Positions 16,894 through 25,223 of a stretch of 64,000 bases of DNA are shown here, in pieces. Location: positions 4,890 to 68,889 of the forward strand of contig JBBRQP010000007.1 in the NCBI GenBank assembly GCA_038226175.1, given 5' to 3'. The notes beneath the pieces were generated by a model, which did no database searches, was not told the DNA's origin, and was given only the letters and a program-made list of their open reading frames with translations. Numbering within the stretch: the first letter of the stretch is position 1; each line of letters starts with the position of its first letter. The DNA comes from JBBRQP01 sp038226175 (GTDB taxonomy: Bacteria > Cyanobacteriota > Cyanobacteriia > Gloeobacterales > Anthocerotibacteraceae). The position numbers and the translations under genes were made by a program.

Positions 16894-17952
16894 CTAGTCA
16901 ACTGGTGGGTTTTGAAGTGCCGTCTCAAGTTCCTCAAGTCGGCGCTTGAGCTGACGCATTTCACTGATCAGCTCGGGAACACGGGTCAGCGAGACCTGTT
17001 GGCGGCGTTCTTTTTTGTGTTCCTGTGCCGGGAAGCCAGCAATTTGTGAGCCAGCCGCAAAAGATTTGTGTACCCCAGCCCTTCCGTAAACCACCGAATC
17101 ACTGCCAATCTCCACATGACCTAAGCTCGCAATCCCCGCTTGGGCAGCGACAATACAACGGTCTCCTAATTTTGTTGAGCCAGCAATGCCCGACTGCGAA
17201 ATAATCATGCAGTCATCACCGACTTGGGCGTTGTGACCAATCATGACTAGGTTATCGATTTTGGTGCCGCGTCCGATTTTGGTTTCCCGAAGAGTAGCGC
17301 GGTCAATAGTCGTATTCGCCCCAATTTCCACGTCATCTTCGAGGATCACTTTACCTGTTTGCGGGATTTTGAGATGACCTTGGCGCGTAGTGACAAAGCC
17401 AAAGCCATCGCCACCAATGACAGCACCGGGATTGAGAATAACCCGATTGCCTAAGACACAGTGATCAAGCACCACAGCATTGGGATAGAGCAAGCAGTCG
17501 GCACCTACAGTCACACCAGATCCTAGATAGACCCCCGCAAATAGCTTACTCCCAGCTCCAACGATAGCGCCTGCACCCACATAGACATGGGCTGCTACTG
17601 AGGCTGAGGGGTCAATTTGCGCCGTAGGATCCACACTAGCCTGAGGATGAATGCCAACTTTGGGGGCTGTAATAGGTTCGGGATAAAAATACGCAAGGGT
17701 TTTGGCAAAGGCAAGACGGCTATTAGCAACGGTAATGTGCGCCTGCGGGATAAAATCCAGCATGATACCAGCGGGTGTGATGAGTACTGCAGCTTCAGTC
17801 CGCGCCAAAGGCCGTTGCTCTAACAAAAACGTACAATGACTGGCCAGGGCGTTTTCTGGTTCACTAATACCCGTGATCAGTACCGCACTATCGATGAGCA
17901 CTTCTCCACCCAAAAGCTCGGCTAATTGCGCCACTGTTAAGGTTTTGGTCAT
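16894..17952 (-). CDS. lpxD: UDP-3-O-acylglucosamine N-acyltransferase
   Basis: LpxD adds the N-linked acyl chain in lipid A synthesis. The 352 residues comprise an N-terminal uridine-binding domain and a long left-handed beta-helix of hexapeptide repeats (for example VDPTAQIDPSASVAAHVYVG). The catalytic His lies in DNLVMIGHNAQVGDD, and a C-terminal helix follows. ATG 17952 is chosen because it begins five bases after the thioredoxin stop. ATG 17973 would overlap trxA. It lies in a trxA-lpxD-cysK direction group without other lipid A genes. Confidence 0.93.
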   Translation of the reverse strand: MTKTLTVAQLAELLGGEVLIDSAVLITGISEPENALASHCTFLLEQRPLARTEAAVLITPAGIMLDFIPQAHITVANSRLAFAKTLAYFYPEPITAPKVGIHPQASVDPTAQIDPSASVAAHVYVGAGAIVGAGSKLFAGVYLGSGVTVGADCLLYPNAVVLDHCVLGNRVILNPGAVIGGDGFGFVTTRQGHLKIPQTGKVILEDDVEIGANTTIDRATLRETKIGRGTKIDNLVMIGHNAQVGDDCMIISQSGIAGSTKLGDRCIVAAQAGIASLGHVEIGSDSVVYGRAGVHKSFAAGSQIAGFPAQEHKKERRQQVSLTRVPELISEMRQLKRRLEELETALQNPPVD

Positions 17953-17956
17953 CGTG

Positions 17957-18274
17957 CTATACCCATTGTCCAAGCAGCGATACTAACTCGGGAGCTGGAT
18001 GTACACCGACGAGACGGGCCACAGGCTGACCACCCTTAAAAATCATTAGGGTTGGTAATTCTCGAATCTGGAATTGTTCGGCAACTTGTGGATTTTTGTC
18101 GGTATTGATTTTGACCACTAGGGCTTGGTCTTTGTATTGAGCGCCCACATTTTGGATAATCGGTGACATCATCTGACAAGGACCGCACCAAGGGGCATAA
18201 AAATCCACCAAAATCGGTAATTCGGTGCTGTCGAGCATTTCTTGAAAGCTGCGGTATTGTTTTTTTACCGACAT
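17957..18274 (-). CDS. trxA: Thioredoxin
   Basis: A thiol-disulfide oxidoreductase of 105 residues with the active site FYAPWCGPCQMM, the cis-Pro in RELPTLMIF and the GxxP ending of the thioredoxin fold. ATG 18274 (MSVKKQYRSFQEM) fits the family length. The longer frame to 18331 adds an unrelated N-terminus. The C-terminus is ordinary. I cannot say which cyanobacterial thioredoxin type (m, x, y) it is. Confidence 0.93.
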   Translation of the reverse strand: MSVKKQYRSFQEMLDSTELPILVDFYAPWCGPCQMMSPIIQNVGAQYKDQALVVKINTDKNPQVAEQFQIRELPTLMIFKGGQPVARLVGVHPAPELVSLLGQWV

Positions 18275-18560
18275 GATGGATTTTCCAAAACACGTCTCCA
18301 TAATAGCGGGAACCTTACATCTTGTTCTCACCGACTAGCATTATGCCCGAACGAAGTATGTGAGATTTTTTATAGTCTGCAAGCCGGAGCATCGTCAGGG
18401 CAAGACCGACACCAACAGCAGGGAGTTCCACAAAATCTCCCATGGAACCGGAGCTGATTGGATTTTACACAATTGTTTATCCTACGTAGTGTACTCAAAC
18501 TAACCGTATATTCCACAAGACACTGCCACAAAGTTTTACTCCACTTTTCGGTGAAAATAC

Positions 18561-19038
18561 TTACTCTGGCGATATTTTACAGTGTTTGAGCAATTGCAAA
18601 CAAAGTTGGGCAGGACGATTAAAAAAGGTAAAAATATCGCCAAACCCTAGTTGGGCATTTTGGTGATGTTGCCAGTGAGCTTCAGGTGTAGTGATACACA
18701 CGACATAGCCAAGTGATAGTAAGGAGGGTGTGCCAATCTAAAGCACATACATGCCAGACGTGTCCTTGACCTAGAGCCAATCGTAGCGTGCCACCAACCC
18801 AAGATACTGACCATAATAGGCACGCCATAGCCAGATAAGGTAATACGCCCAAAAAACCATCCCACAAAACCCGAGGGTTTTTACTCAAAACAGCATAGTG
18901 AACATAGTTGCGATGAGGAGAGTGATCAATCAAGATGTGGAATTTGCTATGGATATAGCTCGGGACATAATACGAAAAGGTTAAGAAAAAATCACCCAGC
19001 ACTAGCAATAACCAAGCTGTACCAATTGCCTGAAGCAT
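18561..19038 (-). pseudogene. Fatty acid hydroxylase/sterol desaturase-like gene with a frameshift
   Basis: The first frame (ATG 19038, MLQAIGTAWLLLVLGDFF) encodes membrane segments and a His cluster (HSKFHILIDHSPHRNYVHY) typical of the diiron hydroxylase superfamily. It runs to WLCRVYH and then hits a stop. The next frame continues the same protein with ITTPEAHWQHHQNAQLGFGD and IFTFFNRPAQ to a TAA at 18561. The switch lies near 18696-18699 and needs one base removed or two added. The joined product would be about 159 residues. It is either a recent pseudogene or a sequencing error. The conserved coding on both sides argues that the break is young. Confidence 0.75.
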
Positions 19039-19158
19039 GAACGATCCGCACACATCGGCCTTACCATAACGAGCTTGGGTGAAGATATGATTAAGGAATT
19101 AACCTTCAATACTTAAAAATTCATGCTAATTTAAAGATAAAAGCCTTAATGTGATCCC

Positions 19159-19353
19159 ATGAGCAACTTTCGACCGGGCATGTCTGTCAAAGTAACCAAC
19201 CCTGATGATATCTATTATGGGTTTGAGGGTCAGGTACAGCGCATGATCGATGGCACCGTTGGCGTGATCTTTACCAAGAGTATCTGGATCAAGTTGGTCA
19301 CCTTCAAGGCTACAGACTTGGTCTTAGTCGAGCGCACAGCGGCTAAAAAATAG
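19159..19353 (+). CDS. ndhS: NAD(P)H-quinone oxidoreductase subunit S
   Basis: NdhS is the small SH3-like subunit that helps dock ferredoxin on the photosynthetic NDH-1 complex. The 64 residues carry the family pattern VKVTNPDDIYYGFEGQVQR and KLVTFKATDLVLV. Length and pattern match cyanobacterial NdhS. It starts with ATG and stands alone between the broken hydroxylase gene and the convergent TIGR03790 gene. No other ndh genes are in the window. Confidence 0.85.
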   Translation: MSNFRPGMSVKVTNPDDIYYGFEGQVQRMIDGTVGVIFTKSIWIKLVTFKATDLVLVERTAAKK

Positions 19354-19361
19354 CGTTTGGT

Positions 19362-20594
19362 TTAGCGATTGACAGCTAAGGCTAGTGGGTCGCCCAATAC
19401 GATGTCGCGCCAACCCACAAACCGAATCGACTGATAATAAGCCGTGGCGAGATTAGCCCCGCCAAAATAACTCAGTAGTAATACCGAAGGGGAACCGACC
19501 GTGATCAGATAAGGTTCATCACTATAGCCCCTGATGCCCGTTACACCTTGATCGCCTTTGACCAAATCAGCAATCAGCGATTGTCCCCCCTGAGTCGGTA
19601 AAAATGTGCGTGCACTCGTCGAGACGGCAGTTTCAGCAATCGCCCCAGGCCGAAACCTAAGGTCTTGGTAATTTTCGAGGGTAAAGTTTTCGTCATTGCT
19701 ACCCCAAGAAGCGTAGCCCATAATATTTTGACCGGTCAGAAAATTAGCTGGTGGTGCCAAGAGTGTTTGTACTTGGGCAAAGTTTTGGGGGAGTGTGCGA
19801 TAGGTTAGGCGCAAGTCATCATTGAAGTCACCATTTTCGTAATTACGCAAAACCACCTGACAGTTTGGAAAGACTAATAAGTTACAGCTCAGAGGATCAA
19901 AAATATCCACGGGCTGCGGCTTACCACTACCACTATCTTGCCGGGCTGGATCTAGCAAAACCAAGCCCTCTAGACGCGATCGCGCCACCAAAGCACGGTC
20001 AACCAAAGCGCGCGCATCGCTTTCGGTATAGCCATCAAGGCGTGTGACCAAATACCCACCTGTCAGACGATGCTCAAATAAAAAATCTTGCCGCCAGTAT
20101 AGATTAGGTCGCATCATCCCGAGGAGTTCTTTGCCCGCCCGCAAGGCATAGGGTTGGGTCTGATAGCCCAAGGCGGCAAGGGTTGAATCCACCGATTGAC
20201 TTTGGCGATACAGCTTTTTGAGAGTTGGTATCGCATACGGCACATCGATCACCCGCAGCGGGACACCCTTAGTCAACACTAGATAGCGGATACTATCGGT
20301 GAGTTTGTGGGCTTTTAAATAACTAATGAGCGGTTGTTGCAGGTACTTTTGGTAGACCGCGTAGGTGATGGTTTCTTGGGTTGGGCTAACATTGCTATCG
20401 GGTAGGTTGACCATAAATAGGTGGTTAGCTGCAATAGCCCGTTTTTTTTGGTAATAGGCAGCTAGCCGTTGCGAAATGGGGCTAGTGCGATTAACCAAGA
20501 CCAAAACATGATCCGCTTCGGTTTCGGCACCTGCGCTCAAACTTGTTAGCCAGCTTAAGACGATGGCAAGACTTAAAAATTTAGTTTTTTTCAT
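19362..20594 (-). CDS. TIGR03790 family protein, exported, function unknown
   Basis: A protein of 410 residues with an N-terminal signal peptide (KFLSLAIVLSWLTSLSAGAE). Family marks include VLVLVNRTSPISQRLAAYYQ, YLVLTKGVPLRV, DGYTESDARALVDRAL, GYASWGSNDENF and the GRSDEPYL-like GYSDEPYL. Members occur in cyanobacteria and planctomycetes and have no established activity. ATG 20594 has a GGGG site six bases upstream, and the GTG at 20600 is less likely. It is convergent with ndhS. Confidence 0.8.
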   Translation of the reverse strand: MKKTKFLSLAIVLSWLTSLSAGAETEADHVLVLVNRTSPISQRLAAYYQKKRAIAANHLFMVNLPDSNVSPTQETITYAVYQKYLQQPLISYLKAHKLTDSIRYLVLTKGVPLRVIDVPYAIPTLKKLYRQSQSVDSTLAALGYQTQPYALRAGKELLGMMRPNLYWRQDFLFEHRLTGGYLVTRLDGYTESDARALVDRALVARSRLEGLVLLDPARQDSGSGKPQPVDIFDPLSCNLLVFPNCQVVLRNYENGDFNDDLRLTYRTLPQNFAQVQTLLAPPANFLTGQNIMGYASWGSNDENFTLENYQDLRFRPGAIAETAVSTSARTFLPTQGGQSLIADLVKGDQGVTGIRGYSDEPYLITVGSPSVLLLSYFGGANLATAYYQSIRFVGWRDIVLGDPLALAVNR

Positions 20595-20835
20595 TACCAC
20601 CCCTTCCTCATCAGTTGACCCTAACTAATTTTTTGGCGCGGGACAAGGCTGCATCTAACGCCAAAGCCTGAGACTTTAGTGCGTCTTGCCGCAAATATCT
20701 GTGGTATTGGCTACCAAAATAGGCCAAGTCCGTCTATAGTAAATAGCGCAGTAGTGACGTGCCGAACTTTTATCCGGGAATATGCGTCCAATTGTTCCAT
20801 AACCAGCGTATGTATAAAGCAACTCAGGAGTCACG

Positions 20836-21018
20836 ATGAATGAAAACAAAGTAATACATTTTGTGCATAAGGAATTGGGCTTGTCCTCACAGTCCATTGA
20901 CTTAGCCCTACGCCGCCAAAAACAAGAGCGCGGTCCTTTGCCGATGGTTTTATTTGAGTTGGGATTGATCAATGTCCAACAACTCAATTCAATCTTGGAA
21001 TCAACTTGGACTGCTTAG
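20836..21018 (+). CDS. DUF2949 family small protein
   Basis: A 60-residue soluble protein of the cyanobacterial DUF2949 family (for example LSSQSIDLALRRQKQERGPL and FELGLINVQQLNSIL). The helical pattern resembles the small N-terminal helical domains of type II secretion ATPases. An AGGAG site lies five bases before the ATG. Its stop is three bases before the start of the chaperonin gene, so they are very probably one transcription unit. This makes it a candidate partner or regulator of that chaperonin. Its function is unknown. Confidence 0.8.
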   Translation: MNENKVIHFVHKELGLSSQSIDLALRRQKQERGPLPMVLFELGLINVQQLNSILESTWTA

Positions 21019-21021
21019 GCC

Positions 21022-22542
21022 ATGGCAACCGAGCAAGGTGAACATTTACGCGTATTGCGTACCAATATTGGCGCGATTCAGACTTTAGTGGATACGGTCG
21101 CCGGGACTTTAGGGCCTAAGGGCTTAGATATCTTATTGGTCGATGAAAGCGGACGTATGGTTTTGACTAATGATGGTATCGAGATCCTACGTCAGTCAGA
21201 CTTCCAGCATCCAGCTGCCCGCCTAGCCATTGCTGCGCTCCAAGCTCAAGAACAAAAAATAGGTGATGGCACAACGACCGCTACGGTTTTGACAGGGGCA
21301 TTATTAGGCGAGAGTTTGCGAGCTCTTGAGCAGGGAGTTCCTGTCAATCTATTACTCAAAGGTATTGCGCGAGGCATCGCAGGAGCCATTACCCATCTCC
21401 AAGCGACTGCCGAGCAGGTCACTGTCGCGGATCAACGGCTTTATCAAACTACGCTGATTGCAGCGCGTGGCGACGCGACGCTAGCGATGCTCATTTGGCA
21501 AGCGGCGCAACATGTGGGTACCGAACGTCTATGTACCAATGCCATACAGCTGCGTGAATGGGTTGTCAGCCGAGTAGGCGGGGTTTCTGAGCTAATCCCC
21601 GGTGTGGTCGTCGCCAAACGTCCCCTTAATCCTCCTTTAGATCCTTGGCAGGCGACCGGGCGCATCTTGGTGCTCGCCGATGGCTTGGAGCCAGAAAACC
21701 TAGATACGCAAACTCTTGCTACTGATGCAGGGTTTAGCCGCTATTTAGATGTACAACAACAGTTTTTACAGCGGCTCAAGATCCTCACAGAGAGCGGGAT
21801 TAGACTCGTGGTAACCGAGAAAAGTTTGGCTCCGGTAGCCGAAGCTTTTTTGTATGAACATAATATTCTGGTGTTGGTACGGGTGATCAGCCGCGATCGC
21901 GAGCGCATCTGTCGCTTGAGCGGCGCCTATCCGCTCAAAAGTAGCTTTCTGAGCCATACCCTGAGTGAAATTTTGCCCTATCTCGGTCAGGCAACACTCA
22001 TGTATCAACCCGCCACAGCCCATCTGACTTTAGCTAATGGTCAGGGGGAAGCTCAAGCTACGATCATGGTAGGCGCGATCAGCGCTGAGGTTGCCGCCGA
22101 ACAGGAACGTATTGCCCAAGATGCAGCAGGTGCCTTACAAGCGGCCTTAGGCGGGGGTATCATCACTGGTGGCGGTGTCGCAGAACTCTCCTGTCAGACC
22201 GCAGTCCAAACCTTACTCGACCAAACCGAAGACCTCAGTCGCTATGGACTCACCTGTGTTTACCGTGCGCTAGCCCAGCCCCTCGAACATATTATTCGCA
22301 ATAGTGGCTATGCTCCCCTCGAAAAAATCACCCAGATCAGTGCCGCCCAAAAAAAACAGGCTAATCCTAATCTCGGACTTGACTGTGAAACCGGGGCGAT
22401 TGTTGATCTAGCGCAGCAGGGTATTTTTGATCCCGTGGCTGTCAAAATTCAAGCTCTAAGTGTTGCCGGAGAAATTGCCCTGCGCATTTTACGGATTCAG
22501 ACCTTGATTCGTAAACGCATCGACCAACCACTCGATAGCTGA
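21022..22542 (+). CDS. TCP-1/cpn60 family chaperonin of group II/III (archaeal-like) type
   Basis: A 506-residue chaperonin unlike GroEL. The ATP site is intact: TLGPKGLDILLVD (29-41), NDGIEIL (50-56), GDGTTTATVL (81-90), Asp 367 in RIAQDAAGAL and GGGVAEL (383-389). The apical domain has an insertion like the built-in lid of thermosomes (FSRYLDVQQQFLQRLKILTE, about 238-257). The C-terminus LGLDCETGAIVDLAQQGIFD and VKIQALSVAGEIALRILRI follows the thermosome pattern (GINVFTGEVVDM, KTQAIKSATEAA). The GroEL segment between apical and intermediate domains is absent and there is no GGM tail. No groES is adjacent. It is coupled to DUF2949. Confidence 0.88.
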   Translation: MATEQGEHLRVLRTNIGAIQTLVDTVAGTLGPKGLDILLVDESGRMVLTNDGIEILRQSDFQHPAARLAIAALQAQEQKIGDGTTTATVLTGALLGESLRALEQGVPVNLLLKGIARGIAGAITHLQATAEQVTVADQRLYQTTLIAARGDATLAMLIWQAAQHVGTERLCTNAIQLREWVVSRVGGVSELIPGVVVAKRPLNPPLDPWQATGRILVLADGLEPENLDTQTLATDAGFSRYLDVQQQFLQRLKILTESGIRLVVTEKSLAPVAEAFLYEHNILVLVRVISRDRERICRLSGAYPLKSSFLSHTLSEILPYLGQATLMYQPATAHLTLANGQGEAQATIMVGAISAEVAAEQERIAQDAAGALQAALGGGIITGGGVAELSCQTAVQTLLDQTEDLSRYGLTCVYRALAQPLEHIIRNSGYAPLEKITQISAAQKKQANPNLGLDCETGAIVDLAQQGIFDPVAVKIQALSVAGEIALRILRIQTLIRKRIDQPLDS

Positions 22543-22614
22543 AATCTTTTTTGAGTGTAGTCTGACAAAAAAATCTGTTAGCTTAAAGACAGAAGACAGC
22601 CCAAAGGGAATGCC

Positions 22615-22857
22615 ATGGAAACGACCTTAGAACTCAATGCCGTCAATGTAGAAACGGTCTTGGATGAACTACGCCCCTACTTGATGGCAGATGGCGGTAA
22701 CGTCGAGCTGGTCGAAATTGACGGCCCCATTGTCAGACTGCGCTTGCAGGGCGCTTGCGGTACCTGCCCGAGTTCGACTTACACGCTCAAGCTAGGTATT
22801 GAGCGCAAACTTCAAGAGATGATCCCTGAAGTTGCTGAAGTCGAACAGGTGATCTAA
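22615..22857 (+). CDS. nfu: NifU-like iron-sulfur scaffold protein (Nfu)
   Basis: An 80-residue protein consisting of the NifU C-terminal domain. It has DELRPYLMADGGNVELVEI and the cluster-binding CGTCPSS (Cys-x2-Cys). In cyanobacteria this protein is the main scaffold delivering 4Fe-4S clusters to photosystem I and other targets. AAGGGA six bases upstream supports the ATG. Its stop overlaps the next start by one base (TAATG). Confidence 0.93.
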   Translation: METTLELNAVNVETVLDELRPYLMADGGNVELVEIDGPIVRLRLQGACGTCPSSTYTLKLGIERKLQEMIPEVAEVEQVI

Positions 22858-23513
22858 TGCGTGGCTGGAGCTTGGGATTTTTGCCAATATTATGGCTCAC
22901 TGCTCAAGCCCAGCCCTTTCCATCATATTTACAGCGACAAATTCAAGCCGGGACACTTACCTTGTCCGAGGCAAAACTAATTTACCATCAACCCCGCCCC
23001 TCTAACCTACCTCAAAAATCTAACCCAGTTTCTAAAGTAACTGTATCTACACCGCAGCCAACGTTATTTAAAATAACGATGATTGATTTGCAGACGGCTG
23101 CTCTGAGGCATGTTGTCCTGGGCACCGCCTATTTATTGCCTGATACCCCAGCTATTAATACCGTACTGCAGCGTCAAAAGAATTTAGTATTGAGTCTGCG
23201 TCGTACGGGAGGACGCAGACCAATCGGGATTGGTACTGTACCTAATGGCACCTTTAGTGAACCACCTACAGCTAAAAATGCCGCGATGCTCGGTCAACTC
23301 AGTCAATTTGAGACCTTTGCCGTAGCCCATGCATTTACCCAAGCTCTACTTGATGAAAAAACTTTTACCTTAAAAACCACTAAGGTGAAGCAAGGTTTAC
23401 TGCTAGTCGTGATCCGATCTGGGCCGCGTATAGCAGGGATTTGGACAACGCCTACCGTCGCTGACCAGCCAATAACTTTAGGACCTAGCGATGCCTTCTA
23501 TTGGGTTCCCTAA
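22857..23513 (+). CDS. Unrecognised exported protein
   Basis: A protein of 218 residues with a signal peptide (WSLGFLPILWLTAQAQ, cleavage probably after AQA). I recognise no family. The early part is proline-rich. A globular domain from about residue 70 has alternating hydrophobic strands (LFKITMIDLQTAALRHVVLG, LLLVVIRSGPRIAGIW). It begins inside the nfu stop codon, so it is translationally coupled to nfu, although the location differs (envelope versus cytoplasm). The DUF5989 gene follows closely. Confidence 0.65.
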   Translation: MRGWSLGFLPILWLTAQAQPFPSYLQRQIQAGTLTLSEAKLIYHQPRPSNLPQKSNPVSKVTVSTPQPTLFKITMIDLQTAALRHVVLGTAYLLPDTPAINTVLQRQKNLVLSLRRTGGRRPIGIGTVPNGTFSEPPTAKNAAMLGQLSQFETFAVAHAFTQALLDEKTFTLKTTKVKQGLLLVVIRSGPRIAGIWTTPTVADQPITLGPSDAFYWVP

Positions 23514-23523
23514 CTGGGCTACA

Positions 23524-23754
23524 ATGACGACGCTGCCACCAAATGGATTGTTCGACCCTATGGACAGACTGACCCGCGCTCGCAAAACTGTCACCCAAAA
23601 AAGTAGTACTCTCGCTGAATTATTTAACTTGCTCTGGCAACGCAAACTATGGTGGATGATTCCCTTGGTGAGCATGTTGGTACTGGTGGTCGCCTTTTTA
23701 CTCTTTGCTAATGCAGCAGGGGTGGTTGCACCATTTTTGTATACGGTGTTTTAA
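23524..23754 (+). CDS. DUF5989 family membrane protein
   Basis: A small protein with one C-terminal membrane helix. The C-terminal half, LWQRKLWWMIPLVSMLVLVV through GVVAPFLYTVF, has the DUF5989 pattern (RKxWW, membrane helix, xAPFxYxxF). No ribosome binding site decides the start. ATG 23524 is the first that avoids the upstream gene, and ATG 23560 (MDRLTRARK) is also possible. DUF5989 proteins often accompany SxtJ and carbamoyltransferase genes, but none are here. Confidence 0.75.
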   Translation: MTTLPPNGLFDPMDRLTRARKTVTQKSSTLAELFNLLWQRKLWWMIPLVSMLVLVVAFLLFANAAGVVAPFLYTVF

Positions 23755-24305
23755 CTTAACCGCCGGGAAATCCCGCGCTCTATGCGTAACATGAGCATTG
23801 GGATGCAAGACGTGTGAGCAAGAATCTACCCTTCAGACCAGCAAAAGTAAGCCCTAGCACACGTGTTTGGCTGCGCCCGTTGGTGGTGGAATTATGCTTT
23901 GACTTAAACAACACGACCTATATAGACAAGAGCTTACTTAGACAAGGCTACAACGACTGCCTACCTGCTTTTAAAGTTACGTTCTCTATATGACTGGCAG
24001 ATTGTTCTCAGCTGCTTCAATCGGTCAGCTTAACCTTGTCCGGAGCCTCCATCAACTTTTTTGAGGGTCGAGCAATATCCCAACTTTAAAATTAAGCACA
24101 GGAAGTGGTCTGTGCGATATCCTAAAAATGTGAAGAATCAAAGCTACTGCCAAGAGCGTAAGACCATGAGGGCGCAAGTCAGTGGCGGCTCCTGCTGATG
24201 AAGATCAAAGCCAGTACCGTACTGCTCAGTAGTCGGGGTCTGGTAGTTCACTTGCTATTCTTTGCCTTTACAATAAAATTGAGCAATTACCAAAATCTTC
24301 CTCTG
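23755..24305. other. Gene-free stretch upstream of dnaJ
   Basis: About 550 bases without a convincing frame on either strand. It opens with a short hairpin (CGGGAAATCCCG near 23763-23774). I compared it by eye with RNase P RNA, tmRNA, 6S, SRP RNA and Yfr1 and recognised none. A frame that extends dnaJ upstream to 24198 is open but its 36 residues do not resemble a J-protein N-terminus. It may be a degraded gene, an untranslated leader or a non-coding RNA. Confidence 0.4.
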
Positions 24306-25223
24306 ATGGCCTACCGCGACTATTACAGTATTTTGGGTGTTTCGCAAAACGCCTCAGAACAGGATATTAAAACGGCTTACCGCAAACTAGCGCGACAGCT
24401 CCACCCTGATCTTAATCCGGGTGATAAACAAGCAGAAGAGAAATTTAAAGAAGTTAATGAAGCCCATGAAATTCTCTCTGACCCGCAAAAACGTAGTCAG
24501 TACGACCTTTATGGACGGTGGCAACAACAATCAGCTAGCAACAGCTCTTATACACCGCCTGCTAGTGGTTCAGCCGCTAGTGGCAATTCAGCCAATGACT
24601 TTGATTTTTCTAATTTTGGCAACTTTGAAGAATTCATTGACTTTTTGACAGGTGGACGGCGTGGTGGGCGCACAGCTACTGCCTCAGCCAAAGGTCAAAA
24701 CCTGGAGATGACGGCTGAACTGACGATTGAAGAAGCATTTTTGGGTACGCGTAAACGCTATCGGGTCAATGGTAAGCAGATCGAAGTTAACTTTCCGGCA
24801 GGCGTGCGGGCAGGTTCCAAAATTCGTGTCGCCGGAGAAGGCCGCGAAGGCACACAAGGTGGCAGTAGTGGTGATTTGTTGCTCAGTGTACAACTCGCCA
24901 ATCATCCTTATTTTTCAATTGAAGGCGATGATTTGTTTTTGGAAGTACCCCTAACCCCGGCAGAAGTGGTTTTAGGTGCTCAGGTGGAGGTTCCAACGTT
25001 AGAGGGCAAGGTTCGCCTCAATATTCCTAAAGGCACCACCTCAGGGCGCACGCTGCGTCTGACCGGTAAAGGTTTACGTCAAATTAAAGGTAGCCAACGC
25101 GGTGATCTATTGGTCAAAGTGCATATCGAAGTGCCGCCGCGTCTGACTGACGAAGAGCGTGAACTCTACGAGAAACTATCTAAGATCGAATCTCCGTCTG
25201 CTTTAAGAAGCTATTTAGGCTAG
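24306..25223 (+). CDS. DnaJ/CbpA-type J-domain co-chaperone (no zinc finger)
   Basis: A class B Hsp40 of 305 residues. The J-domain begins at MAYRDYYSILGV and contains the HPD motif (RQLHPDLNPGD) that stimulates DnaK. A Gly/Ser/Asn-rich linker follows, then the two-part DnaJ C-terminal substrate-binding domain (LEMTAELTIEEAFLGTRKRY, LTPAEVVLGAQVEVPTLEG). The zinc-finger Cys repeats of full DnaJ are absent. ATG 24306 is chosen because the J-domain starts there. The stop overlaps that of the convergent membrane-protein gene by four bases. Confidence 0.92.
   Translation: MAYRDYYSILGVSQNASEQDIKTAYRKLARQLHPDLNPGDKQAEEKFKEVNEAHEILSDPQKRSQYDLYGRWQQQSASNSSYTPPASGSAASGNSANDFDFSNFGNFEEFIDFLTGGRRGGRTATASAKGQNLEMTAELTIEEAFLGTRKRYRVNGKQIEVNFPAGVRAGSKIRVAGEGREGTQGGSSGDLLLSVQLANHPYFSIEGDDLFLEVPLTPAEVVLGAQVEVPTLEGKVRLNIPKGTTSGRTLRLTGKGLRQIKGSQRGDLLVKVHIEVPPRLTDEERELYEKLSKIESPSALRSYLG

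Noticed and set aside
18315..18443. A minus-strand frame of 42 residues (MGDFVELPAVGVGLALTMLR onward) upstream of trxA
   Set aside because: It has a plausible amino acid pattern but no ribosome binding site, no known family and lies in a short promoter-like gap. Not enough to call a gene.
24198..24305. N-terminal extension of dnaJ
   Set aside because: The frame is open, but the J-domain begins at ATG 24306 and the extra 36 residues do not resemble family members.
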